Shown: in pieces, positions 18,788 to 28,604 of the stretch
Position numbering within the stretch: the stretch's first letter is position 1
Layout of the letters: the number at the start of each line of letters is the position of its first letter
From: Cupriavidus sp. P-10
GTDB taxonomy: Bacteria > Pseudomonadota > Gammaproteobacteria > Burkholderiales > Burkholderiaceae
Length of the DNA: 64,000 nt
Direction: 5' to 3'
Assembly: GCF_003402535.2 (NCBI RefSeq)
Contig: NZ_AP025172.1
Location: forward strand, 806,001 to 870,000
The notes under the pieces: generated by a model
What the model was told of the DNA's origin: nothing
What the model saw: only the letters and a program-made list of their open reading frames with translations
Database searches by the model: none
Position numbers and translations under genes: made by a program

Positions 18788-18801
18788 TTGATCCCAATCA
18801 A
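18788..18801 (+). promoter_or_regulatory. FNR/ANR box (perfect consensus)
   Basis: TTGAT-CCCA-ATCAA, all ten consensus positions, centred about 71 bp upstream of the Met-rich protein start at 18866. This spacing suits activation by FNR at about -41.5 of a promoter with a short leader. Confidence 0.78.
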
Positions 18802-18865
18802 CTCAAATCCCTGACTGCCGCATACCTTGGACTAGGAACTGCATGTTTTCATAGGAGGATCTCCC

Positions 18866-19396
18866 ATGTCCACCAACCATCGCCTCTCTACCCTTATCAC
18901 TGCCGCCACCGTGCTCGCTTGGGCGCCAGCAGCTTTCCCGGCGTCGCCGGCTACCGGCACGGAGCATGAGCAGCACCATCCTGAAAAACGGCAAGATAAG
19001 CCTCCGGTCGTAGCCCCCGGCGTTTCCAGCGATGCAAGGCTGGACGCCCAGGTTGCCCACCTGCGTGCCATCAGAGAGCGGCTTTCGCGGGCCAAAACGC
19101 CGGAAGAGCGCCAGGCCCTCTTGGTTGAACGCCATCAGGTCATGCAAGATGCAATGGCCATCATGCAAAAGGACATGGTGAAAATGGGCGGCCCTGGTGG
19201 TATGGCTCCTGGCAAAGGAGTCGCCAAGGGAAACGCCCCATCAAATCAAATGCAGATGTGCCACGATATGGCGGGTAGTCACATGGCGTTCATGCAGGAA
19301 ATGATGCAGACGATGGCCAACGACCAAGTCATGGGTCCGGGCATGGGTCCGGGCATGGGTGGAACGATGGCGCCAGGAAGGATGATGGGTAAGTAG
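18866..19396 (+). CDS. Met/His-rich periplasmic protein
   Basis: 176-residue exported protein with signal peptide (about residues 1-26, ending AFPAS), a His-rich patch HEQHHPEK, a helical middle IRERLSRAKTPEERQALL and a Met/Gly-rich C terminus with repeated GPGMGPGMGG. The RBS TAGGAGGATC precedes the ATG. The middle aligns with the protein at 13026-13511 (both xxERQxLLxExxxxMQ), marking a paralogous pair. Likely a periplasmic metal-binding or chaperone-like protein, and by its promoter induced at low oxygen. Confidence 0.75.
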   Translation: MSTNHRLSTLITAATVLAWAPAAFPASPATGTEHEQHHPEKRQDKPPVVAPGVSSDARLDAQVAHLRAIRERLSRAKTPEERQALLVERHQVMQDAMAIMQKDMVKMGGPGGMAPGKGVAKGNAPSNQMQMCHDMAGSHMAFMQEMMQTMANDQVMGPGMGPGMGGTMAPGRMMGK

Positions 19397-19622
19397 CCGT
19401 AAGGTCTGGCCCTCGTGCGGAACAATCCCGTCGGACCGGAGACCTGCCAGCCACTTGCCGTCCGGATCAGACCAGGACCTCCTCGGCGGGTAAGTGGACG
19501 TATTCGTGCGCGCTTGCGACGGCAGTTCCGCTGCAGCAGAATGGAGCAAGCGCCTGCGAATCTTTCGGCGTAGCGTCGCCGGCGCCGAAGCGTGCGGGTA
19601 TGCCCGAAGTGAGGGTCACATC

Positions 19623-20744
19623 ATGGACAAGCCGGTATTCGACTATGCGGCCCGTTGGCAGCGCGCCGCGGCTTTGATGGAGCAGGAGGACGTCGACGCG
19701 CTGCTGCTGATGAAACCGGCAAACCTTGCATATTTCACTGGCGACGGTCGACCTTGCGCCCTGGCGCTGCTGACTCGCACGCTACATTGTGTTGTTGCCG
19801 TGCCGGCTTGTGATCTGGCCAGCATTCGTCGCACTTCCGTCGCAACCGAGCTTCGCTCTTTCCAGAGCGAAGTCGAGATGTTCCACGGCTTCCGCGATGT
19901 ATTAAAGGAACTCGACCTTACACAGGCCACGATAGCCATCGAGAAGAATTTTTTCGACGCCGCCTTATATGAAGTCTTTGTTGCCCACATCCTACCGAAA
20001 GCCCATGTCGTATCCGCTACACCCATTGTTTCGCAACTCCGCATGTTGAAGGGCGTGGCCGAAATGGCAAGCATAAAGGCTGCTGCCAAAGTAGCAGACT
20101 TGGGGATGGATGCGGTTTCGCGTGCGCTGCGGTCGGGGATTCGGGAAATCGAGATCGCCGGTGAAGCAGAATTCGCCATGCGAAAGGCTGGCGCCGAGGG
20201 ATGGGCATCGGTAACGTATGTCGCCTCCGGCTGGAGAGCGGCGATGGCTCACGGTCCTGCATCCCTGAAAACCATCGCACCCGGAGAAGTCGTTCAGGTC
20301 CACGTTGCTCCAGTTGTGGACGGATACACTGCAGACCTATGCAGGACTTTTCTTGTCGAGCCGATAGCTACTGACGCGGCGAACGCATTGAGAGCCTACG
20401 TTATGGCGCAGGAGCGTGGAATTGCCGCGGCAGTCCCCGGGGCGGAACTGATGGGCATTGACGGTGCGATGGCCGCCTCGCTCGAACACGAAGGTTATGG
20501 GGATAAGTTCCTACGCCCTGTGTTCCATGGTATCGGGATCGAACATGAAGAAGCGCCCATCCCCGGCGGTCACGCAGTTGTCCATGGCGAGCAAAAAATC
20601 GATCATGTGATGGCGGGTATGGTACTCGGCGTCGGAAACTGCGGCATCTATCGCGAAGACTACGGTGTACGGGTCGAGGACACGATTTGGGTAAGCGAAG
20701 AAGGTCCGGTTCCCCTGACATGCTATCCGAAGCTCATTAACTGA
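19623..20744 (+). CDS. M24-family (Xaa-Pro peptidase/creatinase-like) protein
   Basis: 373-residue protein of the pita-bread fold; residues about 1-130 form the creatinase N-terminal domain and 140-370 the M24 domain. The ATG at 19623 is chosen because the N terminus (FDYAARWQRAAALM) matches family starts. Of the five usual metal ligands, D in YTADLCRT, H in HGIGIEHEE and E in VEDTIWV are present. The first Asp is His (QVHVAP, eleven residues before the second Asp), and the Glu of EPGxY is Asn (GNCGIY). It may be a metal-free creatinase-type hydrolase or have changed metal use. No operon partner is evident. Confidence 0.78.
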   Translation: MDKPVFDYAARWQRAAALMEQEDVDALLLMKPANLAYFTGDGRPCALALLTRTLHCVVAVPACDLASIRRTSVATELRSFQSEVEMFHGFRDVLKELDLTQATIAIEKNFFDAALYEVFVAHILPKAHVVSATPIVSQLRMLKGVAEMASIKAAAKVADLGMDAVSRALRSGIREIEIAGEAEFAMRKAGAEGWASVTYVASGWRAAMAHGPASLKTIAPGEVVQVHVAPVVDGYTADLCRTFLVEPIATDAANALRAYVMAQERGIAAAVPGAELMGIDGAMAASLEHEGYGDKFLRPVFHGIGIEHEEAPIPGGHAVVHGEQKIDHVMAGMVLGVGNCGIYREDYGVRVEDTIWVSEEGPVPLTCYPKLIN

Positions 20745-20747
20745 AGG

Positions 20748-21935
20748 CTACGGAATGCTGCGTTCGATCACGCGCTGGCCGTCCGCCAGGTTATTCGATG
20801 GATAGCGGATCAACTGGAGGCCGTCGGGCAGCGGGTCAAGCAATTCGGCCTCCTCCGCATTCCTGTGACCGATTCGCACTTCGCGCCGTGCCGCGCGGCC
20901 ATTCACGACCGAGAACACGCACCATGACGCCGTGTCGCACCGGAAGATCGAACTGACCGGGATCTTGAGCGCAATCTCTGCCCGCCATAGGCGGATCCTG
21001 GCGATCACCCGAAAGCCATCGCCAAGCTGTGCAGGCGGTTCGATCACGTCAATAATCACATTGGTCCGTTTTTCCTCGATGCCGAGGACCGAGATCTTGG
21101 TGAAGGCATGCGGCTCGACCCGCCGCACGATACCGCGGACCTGCGCTTCGCCGCCCCAGCCGTCAATATGCACAGGCATCCCCGCTTGCACCTTCACCGC
21201 TTCGGTGGACAGCAGTGCCGCCACGATCTCCAGGTCGTGCGGATCGCCGAGCGTCAGCAACGGCGTGCCTGCGCTCACGATCCGTTCACTGCGTTCGGGC
21301 AGTTCCAGCACGGCCCCTGCGACAGGGGCCGTCACCGCGATCATGGAAGGGGACCCGCCCTTGAGCTCGCGCAATGCCAGCATGCCGGCCTCGGCCACCC
21401 GGACCTCCTCCAGCGCGGCGCTGGCCCGTGCCTGCGCCGCTGCCAGTTCATTGCCCGCGGTAATGCCAAGATTGGCGGCTTGCTCGCCCGCTTGCGGCGA
21501 CAGGAAGCGCTCGCGCACCAGGCGGTCGATCCGCTGCCGCTCGCGCTGGGCTTGCGCATAGTCCTCGGCAGCGTGCCGGACCCGTTCCAGCGCCTCCCGA
21601 TGCATCGCCCGCGCGGCGGCCACCCTGGCCCGCACCTCTTCCTGCTCCTGCGCACTCAGCGGCAATGGCGCCAGTTCGGCGAGGACCTGCCCGGCCTCGA
21701 CCAGATCACCTTCACGCAGTCCGATGCGCATCAGTCTGCCGCTGACCGGCGCCGTCACGACAAAGCGCTCCTTGCTTCGGGTCTCGCCCTCCTCGCTGGT
21801 TGTGACCTCGAGCGGGCCGCGCACGGCCTGCACCGTGTCAACCACCAACGGGGCTGGCGTTAGTAGGTAGGCGGATCCAGCGATCAGCCCGATGGCGGCG
21901 AGGACGATGGCGGCCGTACCGCCCGACAGGCGCAT
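20748..21935 (-). CDS. HlyD-family periplasmic adaptor of an ABC exporter
   Basis: 395-residue membrane-fusion protein: one N-terminal helix (about residues 5-27), a split lipoyl domain, a long coiled-coil hairpin (about 95-205, VRARVAAARAMHREAL and onward), then beta-barrel domains. It would link the inner-membrane ABC permease to an outer-membrane factor. It lies 6 bp after the permease gene, so it is the last gene of the USP-ATPase-permease-adaptor operon. No outer-membrane factor is encoded nearby. Substrate unknown. Confidence 0.85.
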   Translation of the reverse strand: MRLSGGTAAIVLAAIGLIAGSAYLLTPAPLVVDTVQAVRGPLEVTTSEEGETRSKERFVVTAPVSGRLMRIGLREGDLVEAGQVLAELAPLPLSAQEQEEVRARVAAARAMHREALERVRHAAEDYAQAQRERQRIDRLVRERFLSPQAGEQAANLGITAGNELAAAQARASAALEEVRVAEAGMLALRELKGGSPSMIAVTAPVAGAVLELPERSERIVSAGTPLLTLGDPHDLEIVAALLSTEAVKVQAGMPVHIDGWGGEAQVRGIVRRVEPHAFTKISVLGIEEKRTNVIIDVIEPPAQLGDGFRVIARIRLWRAEIALKIPVSSIFRCDTASWCVFSVVNGRAARREVRIGHRNAEEAELLDPLPDGLQLIRYPSNNLADGQRVIERSIP

Positions 21936-21941
21936 GGCGTG

Positions 21942-24308
21942 CTACTCCCGCGTCTTCAGCACCGCGACCAGGTCAAGGTGCTGGAGGCGCCGCAAGACAA
22001 GCAGGCCTGCCACGAGCGCGGCGCACACTGCGGGCACCATGGCGAAGATGAGCGTGGTCCGCTCCAGCACAAGCGGAATCCGGAAGGCATCCCGGTCGAA
22101 CACCGGCACCAGCAGTGCGCAAAGGCCATAGCCTACGGCGATGCCGAACGGCAATGCCGCGGCCGTCAGCAGCGCCTGTTCGCCAATCAGGATGGTTGCG
22201 ACTTCGCCCAGCGAGAAGCCCAGCACTCGCAGGCTCGCCAGCTCGTTGCCGCGCTCGGAAAGCGCAATGCGGATATTGTTGTAGACCACGCCGGCGACGA
22301 TGACCGAGGCAAACCCCGCCAGGACCAGGCTTGAAATAACGAAGGTACGATCCAGCGTATTGCCGATGCTTTCCAGCACCGCACTGCGCACGATGACGGA
22401 ACTGATCGCCGGCAGGCGCTTCAGCCTCCTATACAACGGCTCCGCCATCCGCGTATCGATGCGCAGATGAACGCCACTGATGGCGGCGCTTTCGCCGAGG
22501 TGCCGCGACAATGCCTGCCGCTCCACATAGGCGCCAAGGCCTAACAGGTCGTCAACGGTCGCTGTCACCGGCAGGGTGAAAACGTTGCGCCGTCCCTCCA
22601 GCAACGCCACCTCGACCCGGTCGCCGACTTGCAGGTGCAAGGCCGCTGCCAGCCTGGCGGAGATGACCAGTCCCTCCGCGCTGACCTGCCGGCGCCCCAT
22701 GGCATGGCCGACCACCTCGCGCAGGTCCGAATCGGCGTCAAGGCCCGTGAGTTCCACCCGCTTCGCGCGGTGGCCGTGGCGTAGCCAGACCGGCGCAACC
22801 CGAAAGCCTTCGGCTCGCAGGATGCCGGGCAGCTGCACCGCGTCGAAGACGGCGGCGGCGGGTTGTGCGTCGGTGAAGATCAGCGTCACGTCGTCGTGCT
22901 GGGCCCGGCCGAACTGCAATGCGAGAATCTGGTTCACCCCGTCCAGCCCGAACCTGCCGACCACCATTAAACCGACGGCCAGGGCGATCCCCATCATCGA
23001 AAGCGCGGCCTTGCCCGGCCGCCGGGCAAGGTTGCGGAGGATCAGGCGCAACGGGATCGGCATCGCGCGCAGTAGACCGATGCGATCCAGCAGGCCCGCG
23101 CGGAAACCCGCGGGCAGCTCCGGTCGCATGGCTTCGGCGGGCGGCAACCTGGTCGCGCGCCACACCGAGGCGCCGGCCCCAACCATCGCCGCCGCTGTGC
23201 TCGCCAGCACGGCCAGCACGAGCGCGCGCGGGCTGAGCTCGGCCTGCAGTTGCGGAAAGTGGAAGTACTGGCGATACAGGGCCACCATCAGTTGCCCCAA
23301 ATAGAGGCCTCCTGGTATCCCGGCTGCAATGCCGACCCCGACGGTGACAAGCCCGAACCGCAAGTACTGAACGGCGACAGTGCGACCTGCATAACCGAAC
23401 GCCTTGAGCAAGCCGATCTCGGCGCGCTGGACGGTTACGAGTCGGCTTAGCAGGGCATACAGGAGAAATGAGGACACCGCGAGAAACATCGCCGGCACGT
23501 AGGTGGCGGTGATGCCGATCTCGGCTAGCTCGTCGGTCAGGAACCGATGGGACAGCTGGTCCTCCCTGCCGTAGGCGCCGAGGCTGCCGTAGTGCGCCAG
23601 CAGGCGGTCGAGCGGGCCGATGACCTGGCGCGCATCCGCGCCTGCGTCGAGCGTCAGCGCCACATCGTTGAACGCGCCCTCCATGCCGAACGCCGTTGCG
23701 ATCGCATCCCGGCCCATCCACAGCACGCCGAAGCGGCGGTTATCCGGGAACACCATGCCCGGGCCGACTTCATAGACATATTCGGGGGACATTCCGATGC
23801 CGACCACTTCCAACTGCCGTTCGCGCCCGTTAAGGACGGCTGTGACCCGGGAGCCCACCTCCAGACCGTTCGCGGCAGCAAATGCGGCGCTGGCCACGAC
23901 CTCGCCCTCCCGGGCCGGGCTCGGATAGTTGCCGTACAACAGGAAGAGCGCGTTTGCCACCGGCACGCCGGTAGCCGGCAAGGAAACCAGCCGTAGCGTG
24001 GCAGGCTCGCTGAAGCCTGGCACATCGCCGGTCACGTCCCGCACGATTCGCGTCTCGACGCCCCTGACGCCTGGCAGGGCACGAATCTGGTCGGCGACAC
24101 CTCCCGGCGCACGCTTGACATTGGCGAACACATCAGCAAATCGGTGGCTGGCATAGTAGCGCTCCTGCGCGATCGCCAGTGACTGCCAGGCGCTTTGCAT
24201 CCCGACCAGGACGGCGATGCCGCAGGCAACCACCAGCGCGGCGGCGATCACCTGCCCGCGCAGCCGCCACAGGTCGCGCCCCAGCATTTTCATGCGGGCG
24301 CTTACCAT
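21942..24308 (-). CDS. FtsX/MacB-type ABC transporter permease
   Basis: 788-residue permease with an N-terminal helix, a large periplasmic domain (about 45-260) and two FtsX blocks of three to four helices each (about 270-440 and 650-780). The duplicated FtsX architecture is typical of permeases handling lipids, lipoproteins or peptides at the outer leaflet rather than classical import. It overlaps the ATPase gene by 7 bp. With the HlyD adaptor it forms a tripartite exporter, substrate unknown. Confidence 0.87.
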   Translation of the reverse strand: MVSARMKMLGRDLWRLRGQVIAAALVVACGIAVLVGMQSAWQSLAIAQERYYASHRFADVFANVKRAPGGVADQIRALPGVRGVETRIVRDVTGDVPGFSEPATLRLVSLPATGVPVANALFLLYGNYPSPAREGEVVASAAFAAANGLEVGSRVTAVLNGRERQLEVVGIGMSPEYVYEVGPGMVFPDNRRFGVLWMGRDAIATAFGMEGAFNDVALTLDAGADARQVIGPLDRLLAHYGSLGAYGREDQLSHRFLTDELAEIGITATYVPAMFLAVSSFLLYALLSRLVTVQRAEIGLLKAFGYAGRTVAVQYLRFGLVTVGVGIAAGIPGGLYLGQLMVALYRQYFHFPQLQAELSPRALVLAVLASTAAAMVGAGASVWRATRLPPAEAMRPELPAGFRAGLLDRIGLLRAMPIPLRLILRNLARRPGKAALSMMGIALAVGLMVVGRFGLDGVNQILALQFGRAQHDDVTLIFTDAQPAAAVFDAVQLPGILRAEGFRVAPVWLRHGHRAKRVELTGLDADSDLREVVGHAMGRRQVSAEGLVISARLAAALHLQVGDRVEVALLEGRRNVFTLPVTATVDDLLGLGAYVERQALSRHLGESAAISGVHLRIDTRMAEPLYRRLKRLPAISSVIVRSAVLESIGNTLDRTFVISSLVLAGFASVIVAGVVYNNIRIALSERGNELASLRVLGFSLGEVATILIGEQALLTAAALPFGIAVGYGLCALLVPVFDRDAFRIPLVLERTTLIFAMVPAVCAALVAGLLVLRRLQHLDLVAVLKTRE

Positions 24309-25054
24309 GACAGCTCCGAGGGGCTGGCGCGCGTGGCATGGTGCTCGATGCCGGTGATGCTCCCGCTGCTGATATGTACGACACGGTCGGCCATTGCCGA
24401 GATCGCTGCATTGTGCGTGATGACCACAGTAATAGCGCCCAACTCGCGGTTCACCCGTTCCAGCACCTCAAGCACCAGTTTCCCCGTGCAGTAGTCGAGC
24501 GCGCCGGTTGGCTCATCACACAGTAGGATGTCCGGGCGCTTGGCCACAGCGCGCGCGATGGCCACTCGTTGTTGTTCGCCGCCGGAGAGTTGCGCCGGAA
24601 AGTGATCCTTGCGCTGCGCCAGGCCCACCATGCCGAGCGCACGCAGCGGCTCCAACGGGTGCAGGGCGATCTCCGTGACCAGGGCGACGTTTTCCAGCGC
24701 GGTGAGACTGGGGATCAGGTTATAGAACTGGAAGACAAAGCCAACGTGCTCACGCCGGTAGCGGGTCAGGCCCGTATCACTTGCCTCGGTAAGGTCGTGA
24801 TCGCGGTACACCACCGTCCCGGTGCTGGGCCGGTCCAGGCCGCCGAGGATGTTCAGCAGCGTCGACTTCCCGCTCCCCGAGGCACCCAGCAGCACCACGA
24901 ATTCGCCACCGAACAGGTCAAGGTCGATGCCAGCCAGCGCGCGGACCTGGATCTCGCCCATGTCGTAGGTCTTGCCGACGTTCCGCAGCCGAAACAGCGG
25001 CTCGCGGCCGTTCGCGGGGCCGCTGCCACAGGCTGTCGGGATGACGGCGTTCAT
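24302..25054 (-). CDS. ABC transporter ATP-binding protein (LolD/MacB type)
   Basis: 250-residue nucleotide-binding subunit with Walker [12 protein letters not shown]-loop [18 protein letters not shown], signature [14 protein letters not shown], Walker [14 protein letters not shown] and the switch His in VVITHN. The GALD and FxFQxxNLxPxLTAxEN forms are typical of the MacB/LolD group, fitting the FtsX-type permease next to it. It follows the USP gene by 6 bp. Confidence 0.92.
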   Translation of the reverse strand: MNAVIPTACGSGPANGREPLFRLRNVGKTYDMGEIQVRALAGIDLDLFGGEFVVLLGASGSGKSTLLNILGGLDRPSTGTVVYRDHDLTEASDTGLTRYRREHVGFVFQFYNLIPSLTALENVALVTEIALHPLEPLRALGMVGLAQRKDHFPAQLSGGEQQRVAIARAVAKRPDILLCDEPTGALDYCTGKLVLEVLERVNRELGAITVVITHNAAISAMADRVVHISSGSITGIEHHATRASPSELSW

Positions 25055-25060
25055 CCGCGC

Positions 25061-25501
25061 CTACGCTGGCGTGGCCTTCGGCTTGACCAGCACCACCGGG
25101 CACGGCGCATGTGCAATCACGCGGCTCGCAACCGAGCCCATGATGGCGTCGAGAAACGCACCCCGTCCGTGTGTGCCCATGATGATGGCCTCGGCGTTGA
25201 CCGACTGGGCATATGCCACGATGCGCTCGGGGGCAAACCCGACGAGGCCGTGCCAGACCGTTTGCACCCCACCTGCCTGCAGGATATCGATCACGGATTT
25301 CATGACCCTGGCGTTTTCGTCGGCATGCCAGGCTTCGATGTCCTGCTTGTTGATGTAAGACTTGACCTCGCCGGACACGTCGGGCATGCAGTGCACGACA
25401 TGCACGCACACGTCTTCTCTGAACAGTTTCCGGCCCGCCACGCATTGCGCAGCCGCATCGCTATAGGCCGATCCGTCGGTCGCCAGGACAATATTCTGCA
25501 T
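25061..25501 (-). CDS. Universal stress protein, single domain
   Basis: 146-residue cytoplasmic USP. It starts MQNIVLATDGSAYSDAA with the first nucleotide contact (TDGS) and has the ATP-binding loop GTHGRGAFLDAIMGSVAS, fitting G-2x-G-9x-G-(S/T), so it should bind ATP. It heads a four-gene operon with the ABC exporter; the FNR box at 25624 is the likely control site. USP leading an exporter operon is unusual. Confidence 0.9.
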   Translation of the reverse strand: MQNIVLATDGSAYSDAAAQCVAGRKLFREDVCVHVVHCMPDVSGEVKSYINKQDIEAWHADENARVMKSVIDILQAGGVQTVWHGLVGFAPERIVAYAQSVNAEAIIMGTHGRGAFLDAIMGSVASRVIAHAPCPVVLVKPKATPA

Positions 25502-25623
25502 CGCATCCTCCGCATTACATGACTGTCGAAGACGTCATGGTATGAATCCCTATTCGGCCTCTTACATGACGCGCTCGCGCTTTAGCACGCGCTTCTAACG
25601 TATATGTGTTGCGCAGGCAGGCC

Positions 25624-25637
25624 TTGATTCACATCAG
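25624..25637. promoter_or_regulatory. FNR/ANR box in divergent promoter region
   Basis: TTGAT-TCAC-ATCAG, nine of ten positions, about 129 bp upstream of the USP/ABC operon (minus) and 347 bp upstream of the P1B-5 ATPase (plus). The 480-bp gap 25502-25983 holds no other feature I can support. Confidence 0.62.
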
Positions 25638-25983
25638 CATTTGCAGCTGCTATCGAAGCTTTTCAGTACATCAGGTAAGGGTCGCGTGGCACCATGAAGG
25701 CCGTCGCTTATGCCACGATCGCCGCGTCAATCGCATCTAGGGCGTAGCCGTCGCGCAGACCAACCGCGATCCCACCCACGGCTGGGCCCGCCTACTTGCC
25801 GACGGCCAAGGCTGTTATCGCCCTTGTGCCTGTTGGGCTAACATCCCTGTTACCAGGCACAGTGCCCGTTTGGGCGTGCAGCCTGGACCACGCCGCCCGC
25901 CGGCGCGGCAGGATCTGCGGTCATCTGGAGGCATCTGCAGGAATCGGCCAGCAAACGGAGCCAGCTGGGGAGGCGAGTTCGCC

Positions 25984-28284
25984 ATGCATTTCGGATTTCG
26001 CAAGTTCGACCTCGGCTTGCTGCCAGTCGCGGCCGGCACGCTGGGGGGCGGCTTGCTGCTCTTTGCCTTCGGCGAAGCGGTTGCCGCGAGGCTCGCCTGG
26101 GCGGCTGGCGCACTGGTCGTCGCCGGCGCGCTGATCTTCGCGATCGTGCAGTCGCTGCGCCGAAAGAAGGCGGGCGTCGATGTCCTGGCGCTGCTGGCGA
26201 TTGGGCTGGCCCTGGCGCTTGGCGAGTTCCTCGCGGCTGCCGTACTGGCCCTGATGATCGAGAGCGGCAGGGCCATTGAGAACTATGCGCAGGCCCGCTC
26301 CGAACGGGAGATGTCCGCCCTACTCAGCCGTGCCCCGCAGTCGGCCAACCGCTTGGAGGACGGCGAATGGCGCGCGGTTCCCCTTGATGCGGTTAGTCCG
26401 GGGGATCGCCTGTTGGTCCGGCATGGCGAAGTCGTGCCCGTGGACGGCGCACTGCTGGGCCAGGCGACGCTTGACGAATCTGCTCTGACTGGCGAGTCGC
26501 TGCCACGGCAGCGCCTCCCTGGCGAGGCTGTGCGCAGCAGTGTGCTAAACGCCGGCACCCCGTTCGAGATGGTGGCGGCGACCACCGCGGCGGACAGCAC
26601 CTTCGCCGGCATCGCCAGGCTGGTGCGCACCGCCCGCGCGGAGCGCCCGCCCGCGGCGCGGCTGGCCGACCGCTATGCACTGTGGCTGGTGCCTGTCACC
26701 CTGCTCGTCGCCGGGGTTGCCTGGCTTGCCAGCGGTGAGCTCGCGCGGGCGCTGGCGGTGCTGGTGGTCGCCACCCCTTGTCCGCTGATCCTGGCCGTGC
26801 CGGTGGCGATCGTGTCGGGGGTCTCGCGTTGCGCCGGCCGCGGCGTGCTGGTCAAAGGTGGCGGCGCGCTTGAGAGGTTGTCGCAGGCGAGCATCCTCTT
26901 CTTCGACAAGACCGGGACACTGACGGGCGGCAGGGCCCGCCTGGCGGCCATCGAGAGCGCGCCCGGATGGCCGGCGCCGGACGTGCTGCGCGCCGCCGCT
27001 TCGCTGGCGCAAGCCTCCGGCCATGTTGTCGCCGAGGCCATCACGACCGCGGCGCGCGAGCGAGGCCTGGCTCTGGACCTGCCATCGGGCGTGACCGAGA
27101 CTGCCGGTGCTGGCGTTGCCGGGCGGGTCGGCGAGCATGCGGTGGCAGTGGGATCGCCCGCTTTTACCGGCGGCGGCGATGCCGGGCCGCCCTGGTGCCA
27201 AGCCATGCTGCAACGCGCGGCCTACGAGGGCGCCTCGGTCTCGCTGGTCACGGTCGACGGCGTGCTGGTCGGGGCACTGCAGTTCGTGGACCTGATTCGC
27301 ATGGACACCCCGCGTGCGTTGCGCTTGCTGCGCAAAGCGGGAATACGGCGGCTGGCCATGCTCACGGGAGACCGGCCCGACGTCGCCGAGACGGTCGGCG
27401 CGATGCTTGGCGTGACCGAGGTCCATGCCAATCTCACCCCCTCGCAGAAGCTTGCCGAGATCGAGGCAGCGCGGCACGACGGCACCGTGCTGATGGTAGG
27501 CGACGGCGTGAACGATGCACCGGCGCTGGCCGCCGCGGACGTCGGCGTGGCCATGGGCGCACGCGGCGCCGCGGCATCGTCGGAAGCCGCGGATGTCGTG
27601 CTGCTGGTGGACCGACTTGACCGGCTGGTTGACGCGGTGCGCACCGCCCGCCGGTCGCGCCGGCTGGCCGTGCAAAGCGCCATGGCCGGAATGGGCCTGT
27701 CGTTCGTCGCGATGGCGGTGGCCGCGTTCGGCTACCTGCCGCCACTGGCCGGCGCCTTGCTGCAGGAGGTCATCGATGTGCTGGTCATCGCAAATGCGCT
27801 GCGCGCCCTGCGCGCCGACCCGTCGGTGCCGGCAGAACGCCTGTCCACGGCCGACGCTGAGCGCCTGAATCAGGAGCACTCCGCGCTGGCTCCGCTGATG
27901 GAGCAGATTCGCAGCCTCGCGGACAGGTTGCCAGCCATGCCTGGCGAGGCAGCGGGCACGGAACTGCGCCGCTTGTGCGCATCCCTCAGCGGGACGCTTT
28001 TGCCCCACGAACAGCACGATGACGCGCAACTCTATCCACAGCTCGCGCGGCTGGTCGGGGGCGATGATCCGCTGGCGGCGATGAGCGGGATGCACCGCGA
28101 GCTATTCCGCGTAATCCGGTTGCTGCAGCACATGGCCGACGATTCGCCGCCGGACGGGCCGGACGCAAGCCGCATCAGGGAGTATCAGCGGCTGCTCTAC
28201 GGGCTCGACGCCGTGTTGCGGCTACACTGCGCGCAGGAAGACGAGCTGTTCCATGCGCTGCGCGAGGACGCGCCGATGGAGTGA
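25984..28284 (+). CDS. P1B-5-type metal ATPase with C-terminal hemerythrin-like domain
   Basis: 766-residue inner-membrane metal exporter, starting at the ATG at 25984 (GGAGGCGAG upstream); the longer frame to 25870 lacks support. Visible: short N terminus without HMA domain, early helices, TGES, the metal-site motif TPCP at 264-267 in place of CPC, DKTGT at 308-312, GDGVNDAP and terminal helices. Residues about 630-766 form a four-helix hemerythrin-like domain: NQEHSALAP, HEQHDDAQLYP, MHRELFR and LHCAQEDELFHAL supply the His/Glu ligands for a di-iron site. TPCP plus hemerythrin defines the P1B-5 group, reported to act on Ni/Co/Fe and possibly sense O2 or iron. It heads a + strand series. Confidence 0.88.
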   Translation: MHFGFRKFDLGLLPVAAGTLGGGLLLFAFGEAVAARLAWAAGALVVAGALIFAIVQSLRRKKAGVDVLALLAIGLALALGEFLAAAVLALMIESGRAIENYAQARSEREMSALLSRAPQSANRLEDGEWRAVPLDAVSPGDRLLVRHGEVVPVDGALLGQATLDESALTGESLPRQRLPGEAVRSSVLNAGTPFEMVAATTAADSTFAGIARLVRTARAERPPAARLADRYALWLVPVTLLVAGVAWLASGELARALAVLVVATPCPLILAVPVAIVSGVSRCAGRGVLVKGGGALERLSQASILFFDKTGTLTGGRARLAAIESAPGWPAPDVLRAAASLAQASGHVVAEAITTAARERGLALDLPSGVTETAGAGVAGRVGEHAVAVGSPAFTGGGDAGPPWCQAMLQRAAYEGASVSLVTVDGVLVGALQFVDLIRMDTPRALRLLRKAGIRRLAMLTGDRPDVAETVGAMLGVTEVHANLTPSQKLAEIEAARHDGTVLMVGDGVNDAPALAAADVGVAMGARGAAASSEAADVVLLVDRLDRLVDAVRTARRSRRLAVQSAMAGMGLSFVAMAVAAFGYLPPLAGALLQEVIDVLVIANALRALRADPSVPAERLSTADAERLNQEHSALAPLMEQIRSLADRLPAMPGEAAGTELRRLCASLSGTLLPHEQHDDAQLYPQLARLVGGDDPLAAMSGMHRELFRVIRLLQHMADDSPPDGPDASRIREYQRLLYGLDAVLRLHCAQEDELFHALREDAPME

Positions 28285-28364
28285 GCGCGCGACTGCACCG
28301 CGCATATGTTACCTGGCTGAATCCTACCCGGCGCGCGATACTCCGGCTGAACCAAAGTAATGAC

Positions 28365-28604
28365 ATGGACTCCCGGGCGGAGATCGTACGGCGTGCGACT
28401 GCGCGGCTGGGAGAGGACGATTACCGCCTTCTTACCAACAACTGCGAGCACTTCTGTACGTGGTACCCGTCTGGCGAGAACCGCAGCGAGCAAGTGGAGG
28501 CGTTGCTGAGCCACCCGTGGCGCGCGCTGCCGGCTATCGTGGGTGTACTCTGTAGTGCGGCTGGCATCGTGGGCCAGGATCTGGCCGCACGCGTGATGGC
28601 CTAG
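28365..28604 (+). pseudogene. LRAT-type domain, N-terminally truncated
   Basis: About 80 residues beginning MDSRAEIVRRATARLGEDDY and containing LLTNNCEHFCTWYPSGENRSEQVE, the NCEHF motif with the nucleophilic Cys of lecithin:retinol-acyltransferase/NlpC-P60-like domains, then a hydrophobic tail. The part that would carry the catalytic His strand is missing, so an active enzyme is unlikely. The frame is open back to 28281 but that segment is not family-like. Confidence 0.55.

Noticed and set aside
19341..19364. Short tandem repeat encoding GPGMGPGM
   Set aside because: It is a codon-level repeat within the Met-rich protein, not a DNA repeat array or CRISPR.
26545..28095. 516-codon open frame on the minus strand
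   Set aside because: Antisense to the P1B-5 ATPase gene, which has all catalytic motifs; composition is Arg/His/Gln-rich and no start signal is seen.
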